From: Paraphotobacterium marinum
GTDB taxonomy: Bacteria > Pseudomonadota > Gammaproteobacteria > Enterobacterales > Vibrionaceae
NCBI RefSeq assembly: GCF_002216855.1
Contig: NZ_CP022356.1
Location: forward strand, 1 to 64,000
Reading direction: 5' to 3'
DNA: 64,000 nt
The translations under genes and the position numbers were made by a program. The notes beneath the pieces were generated by a model. That model ran no database searches. It was not told the origin of the DNA and saw nothing but the letters and a program-made list of their open reading frames with translations. Shown here piece after piece: positions 1-9,663 of this stretch. How positions within the stretch are numbered: the stretch's first letter is position 1; the number at the start of each line of letters is the position of its first letter.

Positions 1-3000
1 TGATGCCAAATGACTGTGATGATTGATGATCACGATGATGACATGATGGATGTGGACGACATGATTGTGCAACGGAACGGTGAATGATTGATAATGATTG
101 AGATGATGGATGATAACGATGTGTCAATGATGATGATGATGACTGTGACAACACAGAGCTAGGTGCAACGGACTTTGATAATGATGGTTGTGACGATGCC
201 AACGATGACGATGATGATAACGATGGCGTGAATGACGATGCAGATTCCTGTGATGATACCGTTCTAGGTGCGACTGATTTTGACAATGATGGTTGTGATG
301 ATGCCAACGATGACGATGATGATAACGATGGCGTCAATGACGACGATGATGACTGTGACAACACAGAGCTAGGCGCAACGGATTTTGATAATGATGGTTG
401 TGATGATGCCAATGACGACGATGATGATAACGATGGCGTCAATGACGACGATGATGACTGTGACAACACAGAGCTAGGTGCAACGGATTTTGACGGCGAT
501 GGTTGTGATGATGCAAACGATGATGATGATGACAACGATGGCGTGGATGATGATGCAGATTCCTGTGATGATACAGTTCTAGGTGCAACGGATTTCGATA
601 ATGACGGTTGTGATGATGCCAATGATGACGATGATGACAACGATGGCGTGGATGATGATGCAGATTCCTGTGATGATACAGTATTAGGCGCAACGGATTT
701 TGACGGCGATGGTTGTGATGATGCCAATGACGACGATGATGATAACGATGGCGTCAATGACGACGATGATGACTGTGACAACACAGAGCTAGGTGCAACG
801 GATTTTGACGGCGATGGTTGTGATGATGCCAATGACGACGATGATGATAACGATGGCGTCAATGACGACGATGATGACTGTGACAACACAGAGCTAGGTG
901 CAACGGATTTTGACGGCGATGGTTGTGATGATGCCAACGATGATGATGATGACAACGATGGCGTGGATGATGACGCAGATGCCTGTGATGATACAGTTCT
1001 AGGTGCAATGGATTTCGATAATGACGGTTGTGATGATGCCAATGATGACGATGATGACAACGATGGCGGGATGATGATGCAGATGCCTGTGATGATACAG
1101 TATTAGGCGCAACTGACTTTGACGGTGATGGTTGTGATGATGCCAATGATGATGATGATGACAACGATGGTGTCAATGATGATGATGATGATTGTGACAA
1201 CACAGAGTTAGGCGCAACGGATTTTGATAATGATGGTTGTGATGATGCCAATGATGACGATGATGATAACGATGGTGTCAATGATGATGATGACGACTGT
1301 GACAACACTGAGCTAGGTGCAACGGATTTCGATAATGACGGTTGTGACGATGCTAATGATGATGATGATGACAACGATGGTGTCAATGATGATGATGACG
1401 ACTGTGACAACACTGAGCTAGGTGCAACGGACTTTGATAATGACGGTTGTGACGATGCTAATGATGATGATGATGACAAGTGTCAATGATGATGATGACG
1501 ACTGTGACAACACTGAGCTAGGTGCAACGGATTTTGACGGTGATGGTTGTGACGATGCTAATGATGATGATGACAACGATGGTGTTAATGATGGTGATGA
1601 TGCTTGTGATGATACAGTTCTAGGCGCATCTGACTTTGACGGTGATGGTTGTGATGATGCCAACGATGATGATGATGATAACGATGGTGTCAATGATGAT
1701 GATGACGACTGTGACAACACTGAGCTAGGTGCAACGGATTTTGACGGTGATGGTTGTGATGATGGATGATGATGATAACGATGGTGTCAATGATGATGAT
1801 GACGACTGTGACAACACTGAGCTAGGTGCAACGGACTTTGATAATGATGGTTGTGACGATGCCAACGATGATGATGATGACAACGATGGTGTCAATGACG
1901 ATGATGATGCTTGTGATGATACAGTATTAGGTGCAACGGACTTTGATAATGATGGTTGTGACGATGCTAATGATGATGATGATGACAACGATGGTGTGGA
2001 TGATGACGCAGATGCCTGTGATGATACAGTTCTAGGCGTATCTGACTTTGACGGTGATGGTTGTGATGATGCCAATGATGATGATGATGACAACGATGGT
2101 GTTAATGATGTGATGATGCTTGTGATGATACAGTTAGGGGCATAGATACGGATAGTGATGGTTGTGATGATGCAACGATGATGATGATGATGGTGATGGT
2201 ATCAGTGATTTGATGAGGGATGTGGGTATCTTTGCCTCTCAAGATGAATCTGGTAATTATTCATTCTTAGTGATACACAGGTTTCGATGCATTTACAGGT
2301 AATATAGTCAAGTGTTATATACAGAGAATGGTGGCCCTGAAGATTATACCCTTGAGAAAACTTATCTTCTTTCGTCATGACGTTCAGAGATGATGCATAT
2401 ATCCAATGATAATACTACTGTTGTAACGGACAAATTTCTGGATCCAGAAAATAATCAAATTTTCGCAGTGATCACCTGATTATATTAAAATCAGGGTAAT
2501 GCTGCATCAAGCGTTGCGAATATTTAGTTGTAAATAATACAACAGGAGAATCTGGAAAAATATATAAAATTGCAAATAGAAACGTATTGCGACCACAATT
2601 CTCTTAAATATAGGAATATATAACAGTCTTATCAACTTTAAATGAAATCAACAATCACCAAACTTTCAGTTGGTCAAGTCCCTTACACAGATTTAATTTC
2701 CGGTATTGTGGTGATAATATGGGACTGTTGATACAGATGATGATGGTATAGATGATCATTTAGATATAGATAGTGATAACGATGGTGATCCAGATAGTAC
2801 AGATCCATGTCGATTGGATGCATTAAATATAGATACAGACGGAGACGGCATATGTGATGCAGAAGATAATGATGATGATGGTGATGGTATAAGTGATGAT
2901 AATGATAATTGTCCTGAAACGCCACTTAATTCAAGTGTTAATAGTGAAGGATGCCTAGATGGTGATGGTGATGGTGTTAGTGACGACGATGATGATTGTC

Positions 3001-3402
3001 CAAATACACCTGAAGGTGACACTGTCAATGCTACTGGTTGTACAGACTCGGATGATAATGGTGTGCCAGACGCGGATGAAGGAGATGGTAATGGTATAGG
3101 TTTATATACAATTAAAGATAACAGTAGTTATGTTGACCAAAATAGAGGCTTTATCAACGCACATGATGGAGAGGCTTATTTCTTTAATGGTAATATTAAT
3201 TTAAATTTAGAGCCAAGATTAATTACAGGTGGTTACGACCGTTTTGATAATGCAAACTTACCAACTGGTTTAACAAATTCTAATTCAGCTTATCATGAAA
3301 TTGGAAGAGGTTATGATATTTCTATTTCAAGTATAAGTGTACCTAAAATTATGAAGATCAAGCCAGTATTTAACTAATGAAAATCTTTACAAATATGAGT
3401 GG
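1..3402 (+). pseudogene. Frame-broken 5' part of giant TSP3-repeat protein gene
   Basis: This stretch encodes the same protein type as the genes at 9,664 and 17,616, but the frame is broken repeatedly. Up to about 2,215 it is 105-bp TSP3 repeats with core residues DNDGV, CD(N/D)T and DFDxDGCDDAN. The frame breaks at or near 1-170, 1,070, 1,477, 1,765 and 2,110-2,215, mostly by losses of one to a few bases. From 2,220 to 2,710 a TTGESG module can be read only by changing frames (VNNTTGESGKIYKIANR near 2,530). From 2,730 to 3,350 TSP3 repeats lead into a beta-propeller. A last shift near 3,350 joins the open frame at 3,403: after correction the residues LTNENLYKYEWMSFQG align with LTHEYIWTSFQY of the paralogue at 17,616. 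The start lies left of the window. Either a decaying gene or consensus errors at a contig edge; the confinement of the errors to the first 3.4 kb makes the second plausible. Confidence 0.75.
130..2215 (+). repeat. 105-bp tandem repeats, TSP3-like, degraded copy
   Basis: About 20 units of 105 bp (35 codons) made of GAT/GAC-rich calcium-loop sequence. The unit matches those of the genes at 9,664 and 17,616. The piece at 439-693 appears identical over 255 bp to 12,770-13,024 in the second gene. Units are partly deleted at several points, which breaks the frame. Confidence 0.9.
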
Positions 3403-6400
3403 ATGTCTTTCCAAGGGAACGATGCGGGCTCATCGGTAGATTATATTGAAAACCTTGTTGTGGATGATAAAGGTCAAATATATGTCGCTGGACGAGTATT
3501 TGGCGATCACGCAAATTATGATAGTTCTTTAGAAACCAATATGCTCAGCGGCACCGGAAATATCCCCGTTTTAAGTAAATATAATTATGATGGTAGTTTA
3601 GATTGGATTATGCAACCAGGTCATTCAGGCAACAGCTCTGACAGGGGTGGTGCTCGAGGAGTTGCTGTTTATGGTAATTATGTCTTTGTAGCTGGTTATT
3701 CTTTACTTTCACATTATGGTGATAATAGTAGTACTCCATATGGTGATGCGGGTGTTTTGGAAGGTGAATCGGATGCATTTTTAGAAGTCTATGAAATTGA
3801 TTCTTCAAGCAATACGTCAACTGTCACAGTCCCTAATACTGCTCTTAAAGCAGCCTTAAGATTTGGTACTACGCAATTTGAATCCATTAGAGACATCAAA
3901 GTTATTGAACAAGGTGGAGATCTAAAATTATATATTGTTGGAACCAGTGAAGGTCAAATTGATGGCTTCATGAATGGTTCTGAAGACAAAATTAATTATG
4001 TTGATGCAAGTATTGACAATGATTCTAATGACTACTTTGATTATTTTATTGCCAAATATGACGTTGACTTAAGCAATGGTGTTACATTAAATGCGGATTG
4101 TGCTTTGAGTGTTAATGATAATACATTTGATGAAGAAGCATTTAGAATGGAGATTGATTCAAATGGTAATATGTTTGTGGCAGGTCGAACTGCATCAGGT
4201 GATAATGATAATACACGTGATGGGTTTATCGCTAAATTTAACAATAATTGCGAAAGAGAATGGACTTCAACATTCGATACCCAACAAAATAATCGTGAAA
4301 ATTATGTGACGGATATTGTTCTTTCGGTGAATGAAAATCGAATTTACTTTACAGGATTAGTGAAAAATGGACAAATGCTTAATGAAACCGAACAAGCTTC
4401 CCAATCATTTGGCGGGACGGACTATTTTGTTGGGGCTATTAATACAGTTAATGGAGATTTGATTGATTTAGATCAATATGGAACCAATCAAAATGACTCT
4501 GGCCAATCGATAACCATTTCCAGTGACAATGTTATTTACACAACAGTTTTAGTTGTGGATAGTGGCTCTCTAGGAGGAGACAATCCACAGGGAAGTAGTG
4601 TAATCCATAAGTTTTATGATTTATCATACGACTATAACAATACAGGATTAACAGGTATTCCTGGACCGATAAATAACGATAATGTTCCAACAAATAGTGA
4701 GCAAGATGGTGATAATTGTGCATTTAGTGATGAAGCTGATGGAACGACTGGTGAGACAGATCCGTTCTTAGTTGACTGTATTCCTTCTTTAACTGGTGTA
4801 GGTGCTGGAACTGATGATGGTTTCGATTTAGATAGTGATGGGGATGGTGTTGGTGATGATGACGATGATTGTCCTAATACGCCCATTGGTTCACCTGTAA
4901 ATGATAGTGGTTGTACCGACACAGATGGAGATGGCTTACCGGATAATGATGAATGTAGTACTGACTCTGTTAACGATTATGCGTCCTTAAATGACAGCGG
5001 TAATTATGAGTTATTAATATACACAGGTATTCCAAGTATATATGAAACACCAATTACAGGTTATATCAATGGGAGCAAAACTAAAATAATTACATCAGAT
5101 TTGTCTGCACAAATTATAGAAATTTCAGATGATGATATTATGTTACATGATAATTACAGTAGTGATGGTCAATTATCAGATGACAAACCAAATTCTCAAA
5201 TTTTAGCAAGTCAATTAGTTGTAGGTACTACTACTTATCCGATGACTCGAGAAATTCATAGTTTAGCTCGAATTACTGCTGAAAACTTAACAACGGGTGA
5301 GTCGGGTTATTTGTATTCTATTGGCGTAAACAATTCAACAGCGGGCGCTTTTGCGACATCAATTATTTTAAATGAAGGGGACGAAGTAAAATTAACAGCG
5401 CTTAATTCAGAATGGTTTACAGGACAAGTCAATTATGCAGAATTAATTGCATCTGAAGTTTCTTTACCATATTGCGAAAATGATACAGACAATGACGGCA
5501 TCCCAGATTATTTAGATCCTGATAGTGATAATGATGGAGTGGGTGATGGTGAAGATGATTTTCCAAACGATCCTAATGAAGACACAGATTCAGATGGGGA
5601 TGGTGTTGGAGATAATGAAGATGATTTTCCAGATGATGAAAATGAACATACAGATTCAGATGGGGATGGTGTTGGAGATAATGAAGATGATTTTCCAAAT
5701 GATCCTAATGAAGATACGGATACAGATGGAGATGGTGTAGGGAATAATGAAGATACTGATGATGACGGAGATGGTTTAGCTGATACTGATGAATGTAGTA
5801 CTGACTCTATTAACAATTATACTTCCTTAAATGAAAGTGGTAATTATGAGTTATTAATATATACAGGTATTCCAAGTATTTATGAAACAGCCAATTCAGG
5901 ATATATCAATGGAAGCAAAACAAAAATAATTACATCAGATTTGTCTGCACAAACTATAGAGATTTCAGATGATGATATCATGTTACATGACAACTTTAAT
6001 ACTAGTGGTCAATTATCAGATGACAATCCAAACTCTCAACTTTTAGCAAGTGAATTAGTGATAGGTTCAAATTCTTTATCAGCTAATCAGGAAATTTATA
6101 GTATAGCTCGAATTACTGCTGAAAATTTAACAACGGGTGAGTCGGGTTATTTGTACTCTCTTCGTATAAACACCACAACAGGTGCTTTTGCGACTTCAAT
6201 TATTTTAAATGAAGGAGACGAAGTAAAATTAACAGCGATCGGTTCAGAGTGGTTTACAGGACAAGTCAATTATTCTGAATTAATTGCCTCAGAGGTATCT
6301 TTACCAAGTTGCGAGAACGATACAGATAATGATGGCATCCCGGATTATTTAGATCCTGATAGTGATAATGATGGAGTTGATGATGGAGTAGATAGCGATC

Positions 6401-8181
6401 CATTAGATCCAAATGTAAGTGCTATAGTTGCTTATTTTATAGAATTTGAGCCAGGGAAATATGCATATCCATTATTTGAAACAGAAGATGAAGTAAATGC
6501 TTATATTCAAACAAATAATGAAACAGGTGGCGCGCATACTCATACATACACTTCTGATCCAAGTTTAACTACTTGGTATATGCCAAATTTTGCACATGAA
6601 ATGGATGGAAGTAGCTCTCCTGTTAACACCGATTTAATTACTTATGTGGAAATTCCTTCTGACTGGGATGAAGATGGTATTTTAAACGATGATGACACTG
6701 ACAATGATAATGACGGTGTATCTGATGAGGATGACGCCTTCCCGTATGATGATAGTGAAACAACAGATACTGATGGTGATGGTGTCGGTGATAATACGGA
6801 TGATTTTCCAACCGATGAAAATGAACATACGGATTCAGACGGGGATGGTGTCGGTGATAATGAAGATGATTTTCCTGACGATGTTAATGAAGATACGGAT
6901 ACAGATGGAGATGGTATAGGAAATAATGAAGATACCGACGATGATGGTGATGGTTTAGCCGACACGTCTGAATGCACATCTGGTATAGAGTTTTCTTCAG
7001 CTGATGAAAATGGCAATTTCGAATTTATTGTATATGGAAATATTGTTGAGAATCCAGTAAATACCTCAGAAAAACAATTATTTTTTGATGGCTCTAGAAC
7101 AATTACACTAAATAATATTCTGTCTGAGGTAATAACTGTAAATGACGATGATGATATGCTCCATGACGATTTATCTTCAGTCGGCCAAATGGAAGATAAT
7201 AATTCAGATACTCAACGTCTTGTAAATGCGACAACAATAACTGACTTTACAGCCAATAACAATATTTATAGTATAGCCAGATCGATTGTTGAAAATGAAA
7301 CAACAGGTGAATCCGGTTTTATATACTCATTGAGATCTCCTCCTTCACAAAATTACATTTATGCCTCAACGATTGCTTTATCAGACTCGGATGTTATTAA
7401 AATAACATCTTCTAACAATGAAAGTATTCAAAATCCCATATTTGGAATAGGTCAAGCTAGATACACTGATTTAATCGTGTCTGATGGAAAAAATAATTGT
7501 GATATTGATACAGATAATGATGGTATTCCCAATTATTTAGATCCCGACAGTGATAATGATGGGGTCAATGATGGTGATGATTTTGACCCCCAGAATGCAA
7601 ATATTAGTGTGGAGGCTCCTGAGTTTGATGTTGTTAATATAGCTAATATTCCTTATGTATTGGTTGAAGGTTTCAACAATATAATAAACTCAGGTTGTCA
7701 AGCTTGGGAAAACACAACTAACAACAACTTAGGAATTCCAGACATTCCAAACGTTGGAACTTTGTTAGTTAATGCAAACTCGCAATATGCAACTTTAGAA
7801 GGGGAACTTGCAAATAAATGGACCAATGGTGATGGTGTTGATGCCATGGTAATGAGTTTTTTTAGTACAACGACTACTTATAGTGTACGTTTAAAATTAT
7901 CAGATGATTCATTTACTGAACAACAACAAGTCCTTCAAAACAAAGTTAGTCAATCTATTAACGGTACATATATATCTGGATGTGGCACAGGTGCAAACAC
8001 AATGTCTTATAATAATACTACCCAATTAAATTATGCCGAAATAGAATTCTCTAACTTTAATATCCCTGATGGTTTGAGCGTTAAAGGTGCAGAAATTATT
8101 TCTGAAGGACCCGACCCAGAGATGCCATTTTTTGTAATTACCGAAAATGCACAATGGTCGGGAGCTAATGTTTCTGATTAA
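3403..8181 (+). CDS. 3' part of giant secreted protein: SBBP propeller, TSP3 repeats, three TTGESG modules
   Basis: An open frame of 1,592 residues that continues the broken gene upstream; the ATG at 3,403 is only the first Met after the last frameshift. Residues 1-415 are SBBP-type beta-propeller blades (GQIYVAGR, NRIYFTGL, DYFVGAINT, then VIHKFYDLSYDYN at the end, as in the paralogues). Short TSP3 blocks follow (DxDxDG loops, CPNTPIG) and separate three TTGESG modules at about residues 530-692, 806-970 and 1,200-1,365. A 75-residue insert near 1,005-1,085 (AHTHTYTSDP) has no relative in this window. The last 190 residues form a C-terminal domain I do not recognise, replacing the LamG-like domain of the genes at 9,664 and 17,616. 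Probably exported and surface exposed, inferred from the lipoprotein paralogues. No enzymatic motif is visible. Confidence 0.8.
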   Translation: MSFQGNDAGSSVDYIENLVVDDKGQIYVAGRVFGDHANYDSSLETNMLSGTGNIPVLSKYNYDGSLDWIMQPGHSGNSSDRGGARGVAVYGNYVFVAGYSLLSHYGDNSSTPYGDAGVLEGESDAFLEVYEIDSSSNTSTVTVPNTALKAALRFGTTQFESIRDIKVIEQGGDLKLYIVGTSEGQIDGFMNGSEDKINYVDASIDNDSNDYFDYFIAKYDVDLSNGVTLNADCALSVNDNTFDEEAFRMEIDSNGNMFVAGRTASGDNDNTRDGFIAKFNNNCEREWTSTFDTQQNNRENYVTDIVLSVNENRIYFTGLVKNGQMLNETEQASQSFGGTDYFVGAINTVNGDLIDLDQYGTNQNDSGQSITISSDNVIYTTVLVVDSGSLGGDNPQGSSVIHKFYDLSYDYNNTGLTGIPGPINNDNVPTNSEQDGDNCAFSDEADGTTGETDPFLVDCIPSLTGVGAGTDDGFDLDSDGDGVGDDDDDCPNTPIGSPVNDSGCTDTDGDGLPDNDECSTDSVNDYASLNDSGNYELLIYTGIPSIYETPITGYINGSKTKIITSDLSAQIIEISDDDIMLHDNYSSDGQLSDDKPNSQILASQLVVGTTTYPMTREIHSLARITAENLTTGESGYLYSIGVNNSTAGAFATSIILNEGDEVKLTALNSEWFTGQVNYAELIASEVSLPYCENDTDNDGIPDYLDPDSDNDGVGDGEDDFPNDPNEDTDSDGDGVGDNEDDFPDDENEHTDSDGDGVGDNEDDFPNDPNEDTDTDGDGVGNNEDTDDDGDGLADTDECSTDSINNYTSLNESGNYELLIYTGIPSIYETANSGYINGSKTKIITSDLSAQTIEISDDDIMLHDNFNTSGQLSDDNPNSQLLASELVIGSNSLSANQEIYSIARITAENLTTGESGYLYSLRINTTTGAFATSIILNEGDEVKLTAIGSEWFTGQVNYSELIASEVSLPSCENDTDNDGIPDYLDPDSDNDGVDDGVDSDPLDPNVSAIVAYFIEFEPGKYAYPLFETEDEVNAYIQTNNETGGAHTHTYTSDPSLTTWYMPNFAHEMDGSSSPVNTDLITYVEIPSDWDEDGILNDDDTDNDNDGVSDEDDAFPYDDSETTDTDGDGVGDNTDDFPTDENEHTDSDGDGVGDNEDDFPDDVNEDTDTDGDGIGNNEDTDDDGDGLADTSECTSGIEFSSADENGNFEFIVYGNIVENPVNTSEKQLFFDGSRTITLNNILSEVITVNDDDDMLHDDLSSVGQMEDNNSDTQRLVNATTITDFTANNNIYSIARSIVENETTGESGFIYSLRSPPSQNYIYASTIALSDSDVIKITSSNNESIQNPIFGIGQARYTDLIVSDGKNNCDIDTDNDGIPNYLDPDSDNDGVNDGDDFDPQNANISVEAPEFDVVNIANIPYVLVEGFNNIINSGCQAWENTTNNNLGIPDIPNVGTLLVNANSQYATLEGELANKWTNGDGVDAMVMSFFSTTTTYSVRLKLSDDSFTEQQQVLQNKVSQSINGTYISGCGTGANTMSYNNTTQLNYAEIEFSNFNIPDGLSVKGAEIISEGPDPEMPFFVITENAQWSGANVSD

Positions 8182-8217
8182 AGTACTTTATTTGAGATAA
8201 TTGGGGAATTTTAATAA

Positions 8218-8234
8218 TTGGCATATAGTTTGCT
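8218..8234 (+). promoter_or_regulatory. Sigma-54 promoter of lipoprotein gene
   Basis: TTGGCATATAGTTTGCT matches the RpoN consensus TGGCAC-N5-TTGCW, with exactly 10 nt between the GG (-25/-24) and GC (-13/-12) pairs. Predicted +1 is near 8,245, about 25 nt before the ATG. Of the four related sites in the window it has the best -12 element. Confidence 0.8.
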
Positions 8235-8238
8235 TTAA

Positions 8239-8269
8239 ATGAATTAGTTTAACTCTAATTCATTTTTTT
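8239..8269 (+). terminator. Rho-independent terminator overlapping the next gene's leader
   Basis: A 9-bp perfect stem (ATGAATTAG / CTAATTCAT) with a 7-nt loop is followed by seven T and then directly by the ATG at 8,270. It should end transcription from the gene finishing at 8,181. The sigma-54 start predicted for the next gene falls inside the 5' arm, so that transcript would carry only half of the hairpin. Confidence 0.75.
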
Positions 8270-9298
8270 ATGCAAAATTTTAATCACTTTTTTACAATCA
8301 TTAAGAAAATCATCATATCTTTCGTACTTTGCTTATCAGTTGTCTCTTGTGGCGGTAATGAGAGCAATGATAATACATTTAAAGAAAATGAAGGTGTATC
8401 TTCTTCTCAATCTCTTGAAAACAATAATCATGATGAAAATAACGAAAGTGATGAAAATAACGAAAGTGATGAAAATAACGAAAGTGATGAAAATAACGAA
8501 AGTGATGAAAATAACGAAAGTGATGAAAATAATGAGAATGATGAAAATAACGAAAGTGATGAAAATAACGAAAGTGATGAAAATAACGAGAATGATGAAA
8601 ATAACGAGAATGATGAAAATAACGAGAATGATGAAAATAATGAGAATGATGAAAATAATGAGAATGATGAAAATAATGAAAATAATGAAAATAATGAGAA
8701 TGATGAAAATAATGAGAATGATGAAAATAATGAGAACGATCAAAACGAACAAGATAATTGTTCTCAAGGTGAAAATATCGTAAATCTAGTTGTTTATTCA
8801 AATGATTTAATTAAAAATCTACCATCAATGGTTCCTGGATTCGCTGGAACGGGTTTTACACTTTTTGGAAAAATGACGTTTGAGGTTGGTTCATTTGAAT
8901 CAGGTATTTTAACAATTCAAGATGATGATGAATTTTTTGATGATGATTCGTATTTTTTAAACGGGGAGATAATTGTTGACGAATCAGATCCTCAAATTGC
9001 AAAAAACACCTTCTCTATGATAGCCGAAGAGGATATTGTATACTCTTACACGAAATATTTTGTCTCAAACCTAACTACCAATGAATCTGGTATATTATAT
9101 GGAATAGATAATGACTTTGACTTTCCTATCTTTGCAACGACTATAATTATTAATTCTGGAGATTTACTTGAGTGGAATGGCGAGCCTGGGGTAATTCCTG
9201 ATGTCAATGAATCTATAGATATGATTGATGTTGAGTTTGGTAGAGTAAAGTATAGTGATCTACAACAAAGCATTGATGAATCATGTCCTGAAGAATAG
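8270..9298 (+). CDS. Lipoprotein with 18-bp Asp/Glu/Asn repeat and one TTGESG module
   Basis: A 342-residue protein. A signal peptide (basic Lys pair, hydrophobic stretch) ends in a lipobox with Cys27, followed by GGNESNDNTFKE, which matches CGDSNTFKE in the giant genes downstream. Residues 55-156 are about 17 copies of DENNE(S/N), an extremely acidic hydrophilic linker. Residues 165-342 are a TTGESG-type module: VVYSND, then TIQDDDEFFDD, NLTTNESGILYGI, FATTIII-SGD and GRVKYSDLQQS. It looks like a minimal family member, an anchored linker carrying one module without TSP3 repeats or propeller. The start gives a proper signal peptide, but no Shine-Dalgarno site precedes it because the terminator T-run abuts the ATG. 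Product role unknown; likely an outer-membrane-anchored surface protein. Confidence 0.85.
   Translation: MQNFNHFFTIIKKIIISFVLCLSVVSCGGNESNDNTFKENEGVSSSQSLENNNHDENNESDENNESDENNESDENNESDENNESDENNENDENNESDENNESDENNENDENNENDENNENDENNENDENNENDENNENNENNENDENNENDENNENDQNEQDNCSQGENIVNLVVYSNDLIKNLPSMVPGFAGTGFTLFGKMTFEVGSFESGILTIQDDDEFFDDDSYFLNGEIIVDESDPQIAKNTFSMIAEEDIVYSYTKYFVSNLTTNESGILYGIDNDFDFPIFATTIIINSGDLLEWNGEPGVIPDVNESIDMIDVEFGRVKYSDLQQSIDESCPEE
8432..8737 (+). repeat. 18-bp tandem repeat (about 17 units)
   Basis: The unit is GATGAAAATAACGAAAGT and variants, encoding DENNES or DENNEN. Units are nearly identical, with AGT/AAT and AAC/AAT swaps and one NENNEN unit near the 3' end. Such an array is a likely site of slippage-driven length change that stays in frame. 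Confidence 0.95.
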
Positions 9299-9316
9299 AG
9301 CTATATTATGCTTCAA

Positions 9317-9347
9317 TTAATCATATAGTTTATTCAACTATGATTAA
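9317..9347 (+). terminator. Possible terminator hairpin after the 8,270 lipoprotein
   Basis: TTAATCATATAG pairs with CTATGATTAA around a 9-nt loop, with one bulged base. The T-run after it is short and interrupted, so termination is uncertain. Confidence 0.45.
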
Positions 9348-9599
9348 GATTTTAATTAATTCATCACAAGTGTAAATTTGAAAATTATTACATATTTATT
9401 AATGTTTTTTGTAGTAATTTTTAATTTTAAAAATACTTCCTTTTAGTAACCCAAATTTTTAATTTAAAATTTTAAATTTGCAAATATTATAATTTTTTTG
9501 TGAAATTCTGATTTTAAAAAAATTACATATCATGCCCCTTGATATTAAATATTATCATAACTACTTGTTTATATTACAAATAACCAATCATTAATAGTT

Positions 9600-9616
9600 T
9601 TGGCATTAAAAATGCT
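9600..9616 (+). promoter_or_regulatory. Sigma-54 promoter of second giant gene
   Basis: TTGGCATTAAAAATGCT has GG and GC separated by 10 nt, as RpoN requires. Predicted +1 is about 9,627, giving a leader of roughly 37 nt. TTAGT sits at 9,628-9,632, at +1/+2 as in the sister promoters. Confidence 0.78.
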
Positions 9617-9663
9617 TATTAAGTTCATTAGTCAAATTAATGACATCTAATTAAGGATATTTT

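Larger units (their letters stand above)
9299..9663 (+). other. AT-rich intergenic region upstream of the second giant gene
   Basis: This 365-bp gap has no credible gene. It holds a weak hairpin (9,317-9,347), then about 200 bp of almost pure A/T with short A and T runs, the sigma-54 promoter (9,600-9,616), a GTCA-N6-TGAC dyad just past the predicted +1, and the AAGGA ribosome site at 9,653. The A/T stretch would suit DNA bending between an activator site and a sigma-54 promoter, but I see no clear activator site. Confidence 0.6.

Noticed and set aside
8336-8801. Alternative frames over the 18-bp repeat (Ile/Phe-rich and His/Tyr-rich on the minus strand, Lys/Met-rich on the plus strand)
   Set aside because: They arise because an 18-bp repeat without stops is open in several frames; the lipoprotein frame alone has signal peptide and a globular C-terminus.
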